A DNA stretch of 64,000 nt, taken from contig NZ_OESG01000014.1 in assembly GCF_900240945.1 (NCBI RefSeq), positions 2,758,734 through 2,822,733 on the forward strand. The letters run 5' to 3'. The position numbers and the translations under genes are program-made. Source of the stretch: Mycobacterium sp. 3519A. Lineage in GTDB: Bacteria > Actinomycetota > Actinomycetes > Mycobacteriales > Mycobacteriaceae. The notes below the pieces were generated by a model that saw only the letters and a program-made list of their open reading frames with translations, was not told where the DNA came from and searched no databases. This document shows, piece after piece, positions 1 to 8,904 of this stretch; the stretch's first letter is position 1, and the number at the start of each line of letters is the position of its first letter.

Positions 1-256
1 TGGTGCCCGTGCCGACCCGACGGTCGACGTCGTTGCGGCGCTTCAATCCGAGTAGGCCAAGCAGGCCGAGCAGCCCCGCGAGGCCCCACAGGCCGTTGTC
101 GCCGCTGTCGTCGTCGGCGTCCTGGGCGGCAAGGGTGCTGGTCGACGTGACCGCGGGGCCGGTCTGCAGCGCCGGGGTCGGTGTGGCGTTCGCCACTGGC
201 GCACCTGCCAGCGACACGGCGCCGACAGCGATGAGCGTTGCTAATAGGTTTCGCAT
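1..256 (-). CDS. small secreted WGxxGxxG-type protein, 3' end beyond window
   Basis: The ATG at 256 is preceded by a good ribosome site, GGAGATCG. The visible 85 residues start with a signal peptide (MRNLLATLIAVGAVSLAGAP, cleavage probably after VANA), then a short acidic linker (DADDDSGDN) and a hydrophobic glycine-leucine helix, GLWGLAGLLGLLGLLGLKRR, ending in basic residues. That pattern matches the short WGxxGxxG family proteins, which carry one C-terminal membrane-anchor or sorting-type segment; no enzymatic domain is seen. The frame runs off the left edge. It is divergent from the efflux gene at 480 and has a long structured leader. Exact function is unknown for the family; the topology (exported, C-terminally anchored) is inference. 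Confidence 0.7.
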   Translation of the reverse strand, partial: MRNLLATLIAVGAVSLAGAPVANATPTPALQTGPAVTSTSTLAAQDADDDSGDNGLWGLAGLLGLLGLLGLKRRNDVDRRVGTGT

Positions 257-273
257 TCGATCTCCTTGATCTG

Positions 274-405
274 GGGGCGCGAATGCCCCGAAGACGCGAG
301 CCAACGGGCTGTAGCTCGCCTATCTGCGGCAAAGAGAAGGGTCCCCCCATGCCGGGCTCCGAAATACCCGACGACGATCCAGGTAAACTTCTTTGAACTG
401 CTAAC
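274..405 (-). promoter_or_regulatory. structured 5' leader, possible riboswitch
   Basis: About 160 nt separate the start codon at 256 from any plausible upstream promoter. In the gene's direction the leader contains GGGGGGACCC (341-350), a 6-bp stem GCGAGC/GCTCGC (314-319 and 296-301) whose loop holds GCCCGTTGG, and a hairpin GGGGC-ATTCGC-GCCCC (274-289) that ends 18 nt before the start codon, just upstream of the ribosome site. The G-run plus GACCC and the CCCGT(T/C)(G/A)GCT element recall the c-di-AMP (ydaO/yuaA) riboswitch, but the usual GGGTGAATC segment is not visible. The structure is seen; the riboswitch class is a guess. Confidence 0.35.
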
Positions 406-479
406 GACTCGGCTTCGCTGACGGCACCGGTCGGCCCTCACGGGGAACAAATAATCGGGAAGCGGCGCTAACCACTTCC

Positions 480-1742
480 GTGGCAACATCGAGCGACGTG
501 AACGTGACCAGCACAGAGTCGCCTCCGAGCCGCATCCGGATGATCGCGGTGCTCGGCGCGTTGGTCGCGCTTGGTCCGTTGACCATCGACATGTATTTGC
601 CCGCGCTGCCGAAGATTGCCGATGACCTGTCGGTGTCCGAGTCGGTCGCGCAGCTCACGTTGACCGGGCCGCTCGCGGGTTTGGCGCTCGGCCAGCTCAT
701 CGTCGGTCCGCTGTCGGACTCACTCGGCCGTCGCAAGCCGATGATGGCGGGCATCGTGCTGCACATGCTCGCGTCGTTGCTGTGTCTGTTCGCGCCGGAC
801 GTCGTCCTCCTCGGCGTGGCGCGGGGACTGCAGGGTGTCGGTGCCGCCGCGGCCATGGTGGTGGCCATCGCGGTGGTCGGCGACCTGTACGCCGATTCGG
901 TCGCGGCGACGGTGATGTCGCGGCTGATGCTGGTGCTCGGCGTCGCCCCGGTGATCGCGCCGTCGTTGGGCGCTGCGGTGCTGTTGACGGCGTCATGGCA
1001 CTGGGTCTTCGCGGTGCTGGTCGTGCTTGCGGGCGGCCTGCTGCTGCTGGCGGCGCTGTCGCTGCCGGAAACGCTGCCGGTCTCGCACCGGCGCCCGCTG
1101 AAGGTCCGCGGCATCGCGGCGACGTACGTCGAACTGCTGCGCGACGCCCGGTTCATCATCCTGGTGTTGGTCGCCGCGCTCGGGATGTCCGGACTGTTCG
1201 CCTACATCGCGGGCGCACCGTTCGTGCTGCAGACCCATTACGGCCTCGACCAGCAGGCGTTCGCGTTGGTGTTCGGCGCGGGCGCGGTCGCGCTGATCGG
1301 CGCGACGCAGTTCAACGTTGTGCTGCTGCGGCGGTTCGCGCCGCAGACCATCGCGTTGTGGGCCCTGACCGCGGCGGTGGTGGCCGGCGTGGTCCTCGTC
1401 GGGCTCTCCTACGGACACATCGGCGGCCTTGTCGGTTTCGTGGTGCCGGTGTGGGCGGTGCTGGCCGCGATGGGCCTGGTGCTCCCGAACGCGCCCGCGG
1501 TGGCGTTGTCGCGACACCCGGATGCGGCGGGCACCGCGGCGGCCTTGCTTGGTGCGGCCCAGTTCGGTGTCGGCGCCGCGGTGGCGCCCTTGGTGGGCGT
1601 GCTCGGCAACAACGAGATCGCGTTAGCCTTGGTGATGACGGCCGGCATGGTGATCGCATTGCTGGCCCTAGTGGCGGTCGGCGTGCCGGCCACCGAAGCC
1701 AAGGACGACGTCAGCGGCGACGCCGTCGCCGAAGCAGCCTGA
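480..1742 (+). CDS. Bcr/CflA-type MFS drug efflux transporter
   Basis: This 420-residue protein has about 12 hydrophobic segments. It opens with the Bcr/CflA hallmark GPLTIDMYLPALPKIADDL (about residues 33-51) and has the MFS loop motif GPLSDSLGRRKP between helices 2 and 3 (about 78-90) and the drug/H+ antiporter motif C region around GVAPVIAPSLGA. Its length is normal for the family. It should act in the cytoplasmic membrane as a proton-coupled exporter of small drugs or metabolites; the substrate cannot be read. The start is GTG 480; in-frame GTG codons at 498 and 504 are alternatives. It is divergent from the small secreted gene and is followed 166 bp later by a second pump. I know of no equivalent at this place in M. 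tuberculosis. Confidence 0.85.
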   Translation: MATSSDVNVTSTESPPSRIRMIAVLGALVALGPLTIDMYLPALPKIADDLSVSESVAQLTLTGPLAGLALGQLIVGPLSDSLGRRKPMMAGIVLHMLASLLCLFAPDVVLLGVARGLQGVGAAAAMVVAIAVVGDLYADSVAATVMSRLMLVLGVAPVIAPSLGAAVLLTASWHWVFAVLVVLAGGLLLLAALSLPETLPVSHRRPLKVRGIAATYVELLRDARFIILVLVAALGMSGLFAYIAGAPFVLQTHYGLDQQAFALVFGAGAVALIGATQFNVVLLRRFAPQTIALWALTAAVVAGVVLVGLSYGHIGGLVGFVVPVWAVLAAMGLVLPNAPAVALSRHPDAAGTAAALLGAAQFGVGAAVAPLVGVLGNNEIALALVMTAGMVIALLALVAVGVPATEAKDDVSGDAVAEAA

Positions 1743-1781
1743 CCTCGTACTGGTCCACCCCGGGGTTGTCGGGGCATAACC

Positions 1782-1793
1782 CGGTACGTACCG
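1782..1793. promoter_or_regulatory. 12-bp perfect palindrome upstream of the second pump
   Basis: CGGTACGTACCG is a perfect palindrome in the 166-bp gap (1743-1908) between the two efflux genes. Its place fits a dimeric repressor site (TetR or similar) for the downstream pump, but no cognate regulator is adjacent, and a 12-bp palindrome can arise by chance. The rest of the gap shows no gene. Confidence 0.25.
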
Positions 1794-1908
1794 TCGGCTG
1801 AATCGTTCTTTATCTGGTCGACCCGAGATGTACCCAACGCTGACTAACCGGCAAGACGACCGCGCTCGAGGGGGAGTGCGGTTACCAGCCGACGGCGGAG
1901 AAACCGCG

Positions 1909-3846
1909 GTGGAGAATCCGTGGAACGCGTTGTGGGCCATGCTGGTCGGGTTCTTCATGATCCTGGTCGACGCGACCATCGTCGCGGTCGCCAACCCGTC
2001 CATCATGGACAAGCTCGGCGCCAGCTACGACTCGGTCATCTGGGTCACCAGCGCCTACCTGCTCGCGTACGCGGTGCCGTTGTTGGTCGCCGGCCGCCTC
2101 GGCGACCGGTTCGGGCCGAAGAACCTGTACCTGATCGGCCTCGCGGTGTTCACCGCCGCGTCGCTGTGGTGCGGACTTGCGGGCAGCCTCGGCATGTTGG
2201 TCGCGGCCCGCGTGTTGCAGGGCATCGGGGCGGCGTTGTTGACGCCGCAGACGTTGTCGACGATCACCCGGATCTTCCCCGCCGAGCGCCGCGGTGTGGC
2301 GATGAGCGTGTGGGGGGCGACCGCCGGGGTGGCAACGCTGGTCGGCCCGCTGGCGGGCGGGGTGCTGGTCGACTATCTCGGCTGGCAGTGGATCTTCTTC
2401 GTCAATGTGCCGATCGGGGTCATCGGGTTGGCGTTGGCTGTCTGGCTGATCCCCGCGCTTCCTACTTCGACGCGCAAATTCGATCTGCTCGGCGTCGTGC
2501 TCTCCGGCATCGGCATGTTCCTGATCGTCTTCGCGCTACAGGAGGGCCAGGCGCACGACTGGGCGCCATGGATCTGGGGCACCATCGCCGGCGGCATCGG
2601 CTTCATGGCCGCGTTCGTGATCTGGCAGTACGTCAACACCAGCGAACCGCTGATCCCGCTGATCATCTTCCGCGACAGGGACTTCTCGCTGTCCAACGTC
2701 GGGGTCGCGACCATCGGCTTCGTCATGACGGGCACGTTCCTGCCGTTGATGTTCTACGCCCAGGCGGTGTGCGATCTCTCGCCGACGCGGTCGGCGTTGC
2801 TCACCGCGCCGATGGCGGTCACGACGGGTGTGCTCGCGCCGTTCGTCGGCAGGATCGTCGACCGATCACATCCCCGACCGGTGATCGGCTTCGGGTTCTC
2901 CGTGCTGGCGATCGCGATGACGTGGCTGTCGGTCGAGATGGCGCCGAGCACGCCGATCTGGCGGTTGGTGCTGCCGATCACCGCGATGGGCGTCGGTTCG
3001 GCGTTCATCTGGGCGCCGCTGGCGGCGACGGCCACCCGCAATCTGCCGCCCAAGTTGGCAGGTGCCGGTTCCGGTGTCTACAACGCCACCCGCCAGGTGG
3101 GTTCGGTGTTGGGCAGCGCGGGCATGGCGGCGTTCATGACGTCGCGGATCAACGCCGAGATGCCGCCGCTGCCGGGTCAGGCGATGCGGGCTGACGGTTC
3201 GGCGATCGCGCTGCCGACATGGCTGAACGAACCGTTCGCCGCGGCGATGTCGCAATCGATGCTGTTGCCCGCGTTCTTCGCGTTGGTCGGCGTGGTCGCG
3301 GCGGTGTTCATGCTCGGCTTCGGTGATCCGGAACGGCTGGCCGACGACGACGATCTCGACCGCGACGCCGGCTACGCCGTCGAGTACGGCGGCGACGAGG
3401 CGTTCCTCGACGACGACGAATACCTGGAGTACGAAGTGCGCTGGGACGACGCCGCCGAGCCCACGCATGCCGAACCGGCCGTGCACGTCGAGGACCCCGC
3501 CACCGAACCTCTTCGGTTGCATGCCGAGCCCGCCGCCGAACCGCCGCCGGTCGCGGAACCGCCGCGCGAAGACTGGCGCGAGATGGTCGACCAGTGGCTC
3601 TCCGACCTGCCGCCCGTCAAGCCGAAAGCAGAGCCGATCGGGTTCGCGCACAACGGCTTTCACGTCGACGACGAACAGCGGTTCCAGCCGCTGCCGCCGC
3701 CCGCGCCGGATCCGCCGCGGCATCACCGTTCGGAGAGTCAGCCGCAGAAGCGGCCGTTCTGGTTCGAGTCCAACGGCAAGCATTCCCGCGACGACCCCGA
3801 CGACGCACCCCGCTACGGCAGGCACTCGGCGCCCGGCCGGGACTAG
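1909..3846 (+). CDS. DHA2-type MFS multidrug transporter with long acidic C-terminal tail (Rv1250-like)
   Basis: This is an EmrB/QacA-type 14-helix exporter in the first ~480 residues. The first helix carries the antiporter motif around [15 protein letters not shown], the loop is [11 protein letters not shown], and motif C is near [13 protein letters not shown] 1909 was chosen because GGCGGAG lies about 8 nt upstream and the protein then opens with [10 protein letters not shown], which lines up with M. tuberculosis Rv1250 as I remember it; an ATG at 1828 and a GTG at 1876 are longer alternatives. After about residue 490 comes a ~150-residue hydrophilic tail rich in Asp, Glu and Pro, turning basic at the very end, predicted cytoplasmic and disordered. 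Its stop overlaps that of the convergent oxidase by 4 bp. Substrate unknown. Confidence 0.85.
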   Translation: MENPWNALWAMLVGFFMILVDATIVAVANPSIMDKLGASYDSVIWVTSAYLLAYAVPLLVAGRLGDRFGPKNLYLIGLAVFTAASLWCGLAGSLGMLVAARVLQGIGAALLTPQTLSTITRIFPAERRGVAMSVWGATAGVATLVGPLAGGVLVDYLGWQWIFFVNVPIGVIGLALAVWLIPALPTSTRKFDLLGVVLSGIGMFLIVFALQEGQAHDWAPWIWGTIAGGIGFMAAFVIWQYVNTSEPLIPLIIFRDRDFSLSNVGVATIGFVMTGTFLPLMFYAQAVCDLSPTRSALLTAPMAVTTGVLAPFVGRIVDRSHPRPVIGFGFSVLAIAMTWLSVEMAPSTPIWRLVLPITAMGVGSAFIWAPLAATATRNLPPKLAGAGSGVYNATRQVGSVLGSAGMAAFMTSRINAEMPPLPGQAMRADGSAIALPTWLNEPFAAAMSQSMLLPAFFALVGVVAAVFMLGFGDPERLADDDDLDRDAGYAVEYGGDEAFLDDDEYLEYEVRWDDAAEPTHAEPAVHVEDPATEPLRLHAEPAAEPPPVAEPPREDWREMVDQWLSDLPPVKPKAEPIGFAHNGFHVDDEQRFQPLPPPAPDPPRHHRSESQPQKRPFWFESNGKHSRDDPDDAPRYGRHSAPGRD

Positions 3847-5213
3847 TTTTCTCCCGTTCGCGCCGTCTGGTTGAACAGCACCGCGGGGTTGAGGTAGCCG
3901 GTCGGGTCGAACGCGGCCTTGACGGCGCGCATCGCCGCGATATCGGCCTGCGTGCGTGACATCGACACGTAGTCGCGCTTGCGGGTGCCGACACCGTGTT
4001 CGGAGCTGACATTGCCGCCGTGGTCGGCGATCAACTGCATCATCGGCGCGTAGAGCCCACGCTCGGCGTCGGGACCGCAACGCACCACGTTCAGGTGCAG
4101 ATTGCCCTCACCGATGTGGCCGAACAGCACCGGGATCGCATCGGGTGCATGCGCGCCGACCAGCTCGGCGGACGCCGCGGCGAAGCCCGCGATCGCCGAC
4201 AATGGAAGGGACACATCGAATTTCAGCGGTGGCCCGTACACACCGAGAACCTCGGCAACCGATTCGCGGACCTGCCACAGCCGTTGCTGCGCGGCGACGT
4301 CGACGCCGACCGCGGGCTCATCCGACATCCGGGCGTCGTCCAGCGCATCGGCCAGCCGCTCGGTTTGGTCTGTGTCACCGGCCAATTCGATGAGCAGTTG
4401 CCACGCACCGTCGACGGGTGCGGCCACACCGACGTGTTCGGCGGTCAACGCGCTGGCGCGGGCGTCGATTAGCTCAAGGGCCGCGATGCCGTCCATATCG
4501 CGGAACCGCCGCCCGGTCTCGACCAGCGCGTAGAGATCGTCGAACCCGCAGATCGCGGTCACGCGCTGCGACGGCGTCGGATGCAGCCGCAGATCGAGCG
4601 CGGCGATCACGCCGAGTGTGCCCTCCGCGCCGACGAACAGCGACGCCAGGTCGTAGCCGGTGTTGTCGCTGCGAACTCGACTGTGCCGGTGCACCACTGA
4701 GCCGTCGGGCAACGCCACGTCCATGCCGAGCACCTGTTCGCCCATGTTGCCGTAGCGCACCGTGCGCAGCCCGCCCGCGTTGGTGGACGCCATGCCACCG
4801 ACGGTCGCCGAATCCCGCGCGGCCAGGTCGACACCGAACACCAGGCCCGCCGCCGAGGCCGCGCGCTGCACCTCGGCCAGCGTCACGCCCGCACCCACAT
4901 GCACCCGACGTTCGACGGTGTCGACGTGGTCGATGTCGCGCAGTCGCTCCGTCGACAGCAGCACGTCGTCGTGCTCGGGCACCGTGCCCGCCACCAATGA
5001 CGTCCTGCCGCCCTGCACGGTGACGTATGCGCCCGCGTCGCGACAGGCACGCAGCACCGCCGCCACCTCGTCGGCCGAACCCGGCCGCACCAACGCGCTG
5101 GCCCTTCCTCGGTAGCGGCCGGTGTGGTCGACGCTGCGGCCGTCGAGCACGTCGGGATCGGTGATGACGTGCGCGGCGCCGACGATCCCAGCCAGCGTGT
5201 CGGTCAGGCTCAC
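3843..5213 (-). CDS. FAD-linked oxidase, GlcD/D-lactate dehydrogenase type
   Basis: This 456-residue protein has an N-terminal PCMH-type FAD-binding domain (about residues 35-215) and a C-terminal FAD-linked oxidase domain (about 220-450). The FAD region shows [26 protein letters not shown] and [16 protein letters not shown]. The C-terminal [12 protein letters not shown] and [13 protein letters not shown] are the substrate and metal signatures of 2-hydroxyacid dehydrogenases. It probably oxidises a D-2-hydroxyacid such as lactate or glycolate, passing electrons to an acceptor not visible here. The start is GTG 5213. A second GlcD-type gene lies at 16013-17377; that one, not this, is the positional match to Rv1257c, so this copy is a paralogue. 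Confidence 0.82.
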   Translation of the reverse strand: MSLTDTLAGIVGAAHVITDPDVLDGRSVDHTGRYRGRASALVRPGSADEVAAVLRACRDAGAYVTVQGGRTSLVAGTVPEHDDVLLSTERLRDIDHVDTVERRVHVGAGVTLAEVQRAASAAGLVFGVDLAARDSATVGGMASTNAGGLRTVRYGNMGEQVLGMDVALPDGSVVHRHSRVRSDNTGYDLASLFVGAEGTLGVIAALDLRLHPTPSQRVTAICGFDDLYALVETGRRFRDMDGIAALELIDARASALTAEHVGVAAPVDGAWQLLIELAGDTDQTERLADALDDARMSDEPAVGVDVAAQQRLWQVRESVAEVLGVYGPPLKFDVSLPLSAIAGFAAASAELVGAHAPDAIPVLFGHIGEGNLHLNVVRCGPDAERGLYAPMMQLIADHGGNVSSEHGVGTRKRDYVSMSRTQADIAAMRAVKAAFDPTGYLNPAVLFNQTARTGEN

Positions 5214-5294
5214 CCAGTGGGTCTATCACAGGCCTCGATTGTCGGCTTCGCTGGCGCCCGACTGCGCCGGATCCTCCGGCTGCGCCGGGCAGGC

Positions 5295-8200
5295 TCAGCC
5301 TCCGTCGGCGAGTGCCAGGAACGCTCCCAGCTCAACCAGGCGGTCCGGCGTGGCAGGCAGGTAGTCGGTCAGCAGCGCTGACCGCACGATGATCGCGGTG
5401 TACTTCGCCCTGCTGACCGCGACGTTGAGCCGATTCCTGTTGAACAGGAACGAAACCCCTCGCGGGGCGTCGTCCGCCGACGACGCCGCCATCGAGACGA
5501 ACACCACCGGCGCTTGTCTGCCCTGGAACTTGTCGACGGTGCCCACCTCGACCTTGGCGAACCCGGCGGCGTCGAGTCTGCGTCGCAGGGTGACCACCTG
5601 GGCGTTGTACGGCGTCACCACCAGCACGTCTTCGGCCGCGAGTGGCTTGGTGCCGTGTTCGTCGGTCCACGGTCTGCCCACCAGGCCGCGGATCTCCGCG
5701 ACGATCGCGTCGGCTTCCTCCGGGCTGTCGGTGGAGTTGCCGTTGTGCTCGACGGTCAGCACCCGCACACCGGGCGCCACGCCATCGAGGTGACGCGCGG
5801 CGCTGACCTCCTCGCGCGAGCGCAACCGGCCGTCGTAGGACAGCCGCGAAACCGGTTCGCACACCGCAGGATGCATCCGATAGGAGTAGTCGAGGAAGTA
5901 GCCGCGCTCGGCGGGCAGCGTGTGGTGGCCCTCCACCAGCCAGCCGAGCGCCGACTCGTTCACCGGTTCGGGATGCGTGCCCTGGCTGACCTGTGGCAAC
6001 TGCTGCGGATCGCCGAGCAGCATCAGGTTTCTGGCCGACGGCGCCACCGCGATGGTATTGGCCAGGCTGTACTGGCCCGCCTCCTCGACGACCAGTAGGT
6101 CGAGGGCTTGCCGCGGAATCTTGTTGGCATTGGCGAAGTCCCAGCCCGTCCCGCCGACGACGCAACCGTCGTGCGCGGCGATGAAACCGGCGAACTCGGG
6201 GTTGGTCAGGTCGGTCCAGCCCAAGTTGACCGTGTTGAGCTTCTTGCCGATCCGCTCACCGTCGACACCGGCCTTGAGCACGTCGCAGAACAGGTTCTCG
6301 ACCACCGCATGCGACTGGGCGACGACGCCAACCCGCCACTGATGGTCGTTGACGAGTCGCGCGATCACCGCGGCGGAGGTGAACGTCTTGCCGGTACCCG
6401 GCGGGCCGTGCACCGCAAGGTACGACGAGTCGAGGTCGAGCAACGCGGCGGTGATGTCGTCGGCGATGACGCCGCTGCGGGGGAGAGGTCCGCCGCTGCG
6501 GGTGCGCGGATTGCGCCGCAGCAGAACGTCTGTCACGGCGTCGACGGGCAGATTGGGAAGTCCGGCGGCGACCAGGGCTGCGGTCTCGGCGATGGATTCC
6601 TGCAGCGGTTTGGTGCTGATCGGCGGTCCCGGGGTCAGCGCGAACGGCAACTGGTCGAAGACGTCACCGTCCTTGGGTTGTTTCTCGACGACGACGGCCT
6701 GGGTGGGCGCCTCGGGGTTGTCGCACTCGACGACCGTCACCGTGCCGAAGCCGCGCCGGTCGGGATCGTCGGCGAGGCCGACGGGGGCGGGCGGGTCGTA
6801 GAGCGCGTACATCTCTTTGCTCAGTTCGCCGTTGGCAATGCTGCCGATCAGGCGGACATGGCGTTGGGGCTTACGCGCTTTCGGCGGTTGGTGCCAGTCG
6901 TTGACGATCTCGCCGTGGTCCGCGATGAACACGTCGCTGTTGTCGGCCCATTCGTCGACCGGGTTGTTGACGCGGTCGAAATGGGCCCACCAGTACGGCT
7001 TGTCCTCACGCTTGTGGAAGCCTCGCGCAGCGGCGACCATTGCCACCGCTTGCTGCTCGGCGGTGCGTTCCTCGACGCCGTCGCCTGCGAACTTTCCCAG
7101 CCTGCGGTCGATGTCGTCGGCGACTTCGATTGCGCCGCCATCGGTTACGGGCTGTGGGCCGCGCGGCGGCACGCCTGCCTCGATGGCGCGGGCCATCATC
7201 CAGTCGCGCAGGCGCCGGGTCGATCGGCAGTCGTAGACGTTGTAGTCCTCGATCTCCTTCAACACCGCCGCCGCCTCGTCAGGCCGGCCTTCGTCGCGCA
7301 ACGCGCAGTAGCGCGCGTACTGCGTGATCGAGTCGGCGGCGGTCGTCACCTCACCGCTGCGAAGCTCGTTGCCCATGTACAGCGGTTCGAGCGATTTGAT
7401 GCTGTAGTTCTCGGTGCCGACGCGAATGCTCTTGCGCACCAACGGGTACAGGTCGACCAGGATGCCGTTGCGCAACAGATCGTCGACGTCGTTCTCGCCG
7501 ACGCCGTAGCGGCCCGCCAGCCGCAGCAGCGTGCTCTTCTCGTACGCCGCGTAATGGTAGACGTGCATGCCGGGGTATCGGCGCAACCGCTTGCGCACCA
7601 TCGCGAGGAAATCGACGAGGGCCTGACGCTCGCTGGCCCGGTCGTGCGCCCAGAACGGGTGAAACTCGTCGGTGGCGGCCGGCGAGCCGGCCGGTCCAGC
7701 TACGGTCAGCACGCCCCACAGGTATTCGAGCCCCCACTCGCGGCCGTCGACGGTCCACAGCGGATCGCCTTCGAAGTCGAAGAACAGGTCGCCCTTGTTC
7801 GCGTCGGGCAGCACCATCAACGGTTGGGCGTCGACCACCTGGTAGGGCGGCTTGCCGTCGACGCGGGCGGCGATCTGGAGTCTGGCCTGCGCGGCCAGCG
7901 CCTTGACGGTGCGCGACGGCAGCTCCTCGACCGCGCCGGTGTGCTCGGCCAGCTGATGCAGGGTGGTGATGCCTGCGTCGATGAGCCGGGCGCGCTGGCT
8001 CACCCGCATGCCAGCGACCAGCAGCAGATCGTCGGTTTCGCGGACCTTGATCTCGCACTCGGGGCAGCGGAAGCAGGCGCGGACGCCGTCGTCGGCCCAG
8101 TCGACGGCCTTGCCGCCGGCCACGTGGTCGTCGAGCAGGCGCTGCAGGGCCGCGCGCCGGGGCAGGTACACCGGCAGCAGTTCGTCGACCCGGTAGGTCG

Positions 8201-8714
8201 CCGTGACGCCGTCACCGAGCACCAGTTCGACCTCGTCGGCGACGGGCACACCGGCCGCGGCGAGCGTGTCGGCGTAGGCCGCCAACTGCAGCAGGGCCTC
8301 GACCTTGACCGAGCGGGCCAGCTTGGTGTCGCGCAGCCGGTACCGCTCGCCGTCCAACACCAGGAAGTCGGCGAACCCGGCGAACCGGCCGTCGAACATG
8401 GCGGCCTGATAGATCAGCGGTGCGCGGCGTTCGACGGCGCGCATGGTCTGGTCCGCGGCGGCGGTCAGTCCGTCGACGGTGTAGGGCGGGCGGCCGATGA
8501 CCGCGACGGTGTCGTCGCCGCGCAGTTGGTCGAGGTGGCGCTGCTCGTGCTCGTCGCCGAGTTTGGCTGTCCGCGCGAGCAGTTCGTCCTCGACGGCGAC
8601 CGCGGGACCCCAGCCGAGATGCGCGTCGAACGAACGCAGCAGCGCGTACTCGCAGCGCGCGGCGGCGGCGAGATCGGATGCGCTGTAGACGACGCGGTCG
8701 TCGGTGACGAACAC
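5295..8714 (-). CDS. TM0106-type RecB nuclease fused to SF1 helicase (Dna2-like, Rv1251c-like)
   Basis: This 1139-residue protein has the same length as M. tuberculosis Rv1251c. The N-terminal third is a RecB-like PD-(D/E)xK nuclease: DLAAAARCEYALLR near residue 14, GFADFLVLDG then RLRDTKLARS (about 110-135), and a Cys pair CFRCPEC (about 213-219) that with the early Cys could hold an Fe-S cluster as in Dna2/AddB. The middle holds an RNase H-like segment beginning LFFDFEGDPLW (about 310). The C-terminal half is an SF1B helicase: Walker A GPPGTGKTFTS (about 760), Walker B LLVVEEAGQ (about 865), GDPQQLPQVSQG, and motifs V-VI near VDKFQGRQAPVV and NRLNVAVSRAK. It probably cuts and unwinds branched or flap DNA or RNA-DNA hybrids. 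Upstream lies the repeat-bracketed nuclease gene. Confidence 0.85.
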   Translation of the reverse strand: MFVTDDRVVYSASDLAAAARCEYALLRSFDAHLGWGPAVAVEDELLARTAKLGDEHEQRHLDQLRGDDTVAVIGRPPYTVDGLTAAADQTMRAVERRAPLIYQAAMFDGRFAGFADFLVLDGERYRLRDTKLARSVKVEALLQLAAYADTLAAAGVPVADEVELVLGDGVTATYRVDELLPVYLPRRAALQRLLDDHVAGGKAVDWADDGVRACFRCPECEIKVRETDDLLLVAGMRVSQRARLIDAGITTLHQLAEHTGAVEELPSRTVKALAAQARLQIAARVDGKPPYQVVDAQPLMVLPDANKGDLFFDFEGDPLWTVDGREWGLEYLWGVLTVAGPAGSPAATDEFHPFWAHDRASERQALVDFLAMVRKRLRRYPGMHVYHYAAYEKSTLLRLAGRYGVGENDVDDLLRNGILVDLYPLVRKSIRVGTENYSIKSLEPLYMGNELRSGEVTTAADSITQYARYCALRDEGRPDEAAAVLKEIEDYNVYDCRSTRRLRDWMMARAIEAGVPPRGPQPVTDGGAIEVADDIDRRLGKFAGDGVEERTAEQQAVAMVAAARGFHKREDKPYWWAHFDRVNNPVDEWADNSDVFIADHGEIVNDWHQPPKARKPQRHVRLIGSIANGELSKEMYALYDPPAPVGLADDPDRRGFGTVTVVECDNPEAPTQAVVVEKQPKDGDVFDQLPFALTPGPPISTKPLQESIAETAALVAAGLPNLPVDAVTDVLLRRNPRTRSGGPLPRSGVIADDITAALLDLDSSYLAVHGPPGTGKTFTSAAVIARLVNDHQWRVGVVAQSHAVVENLFCDVLKAGVDGERIGKKLNTVNLGWTDLTNPEFAGFIAAHDGCVVGGTGWDFANANKIPRQALDLLVVEEAGQYSLANTIAVAPSARNLMLLGDPQQLPQVSQGTHPEPVNESALGWLVEGHHTLPAERGYFLDYSYRMHPAVCEPVSRLSYDGRLRSREEVSAARHLDGVAPGVRVLTVEHNGNSTDSPEEADAIVAEIRGLVGRPWTDEHGTKPLAAEDVLVVTPYNAQVVTLRRRLDAAGFAKVEVGTVDKFQGRQAPVVFVSMAASSADDAPRGVSFLFNRNRLNVAVSRAKYTAIIVRSALLTDYLPATPDRLVELGAFLALADGG

Positions 8715-8752
8715 GCCGCCAGCCTATGTGAGCCAACCGACACCTCCACTTA

Positions 8753-8776
8753 GGCGCGAACGTGGGTTACCCGCAC
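8753..8776 (+). repeat. left inverted repeat of nuclease cassette A
   Basis: GGCGCGAACGTGGGTTACCC followed by GCAC. Its reverse complement recurs at 9864-9888 with only a 1-nt indel, so the two copies face each other across the gene at 8905-9840. It contains a short internal stem, GGGT-T-ACCC. It lies 38 bp upstream of the start of the Dna2-like gene. Confidence 0.8.
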
Positions 8777-8904
8777 ACAAAACAGCGCCGTGGCGTGATG
8801 CAAGCCCACACTCGTCCATCCACAGACGCGAGATCGTCCACACGGTGGGCCGATCGCGGGTGCGACGACGGGATCGTGTGGAACCCCGGGCCGACGGTGG
8901 TCGC

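Noticed and set aside
2866..4080. Long minus-strand open frame opposite the DHA2 pump
   Set aside because: Arg-rich composition without motifs; the plus-strand frame has clear MFS signatures.
5214..5294. Small GC hairpin between the oxidase and Dna2-like genes (CCGGA-TCC-TCCGG)
   Set aside because: Only 5 bp, no U-run and both genes run the same way; not strong enough to call a terminator.
6108..8753. Very long open frame on the plus strand opposite the Dna2-like gene
   Set aside because: Antisense to a clearly conserved nuclease/helicase; long antisense frames are normal at this GC content, and the product has no recognisable domain.
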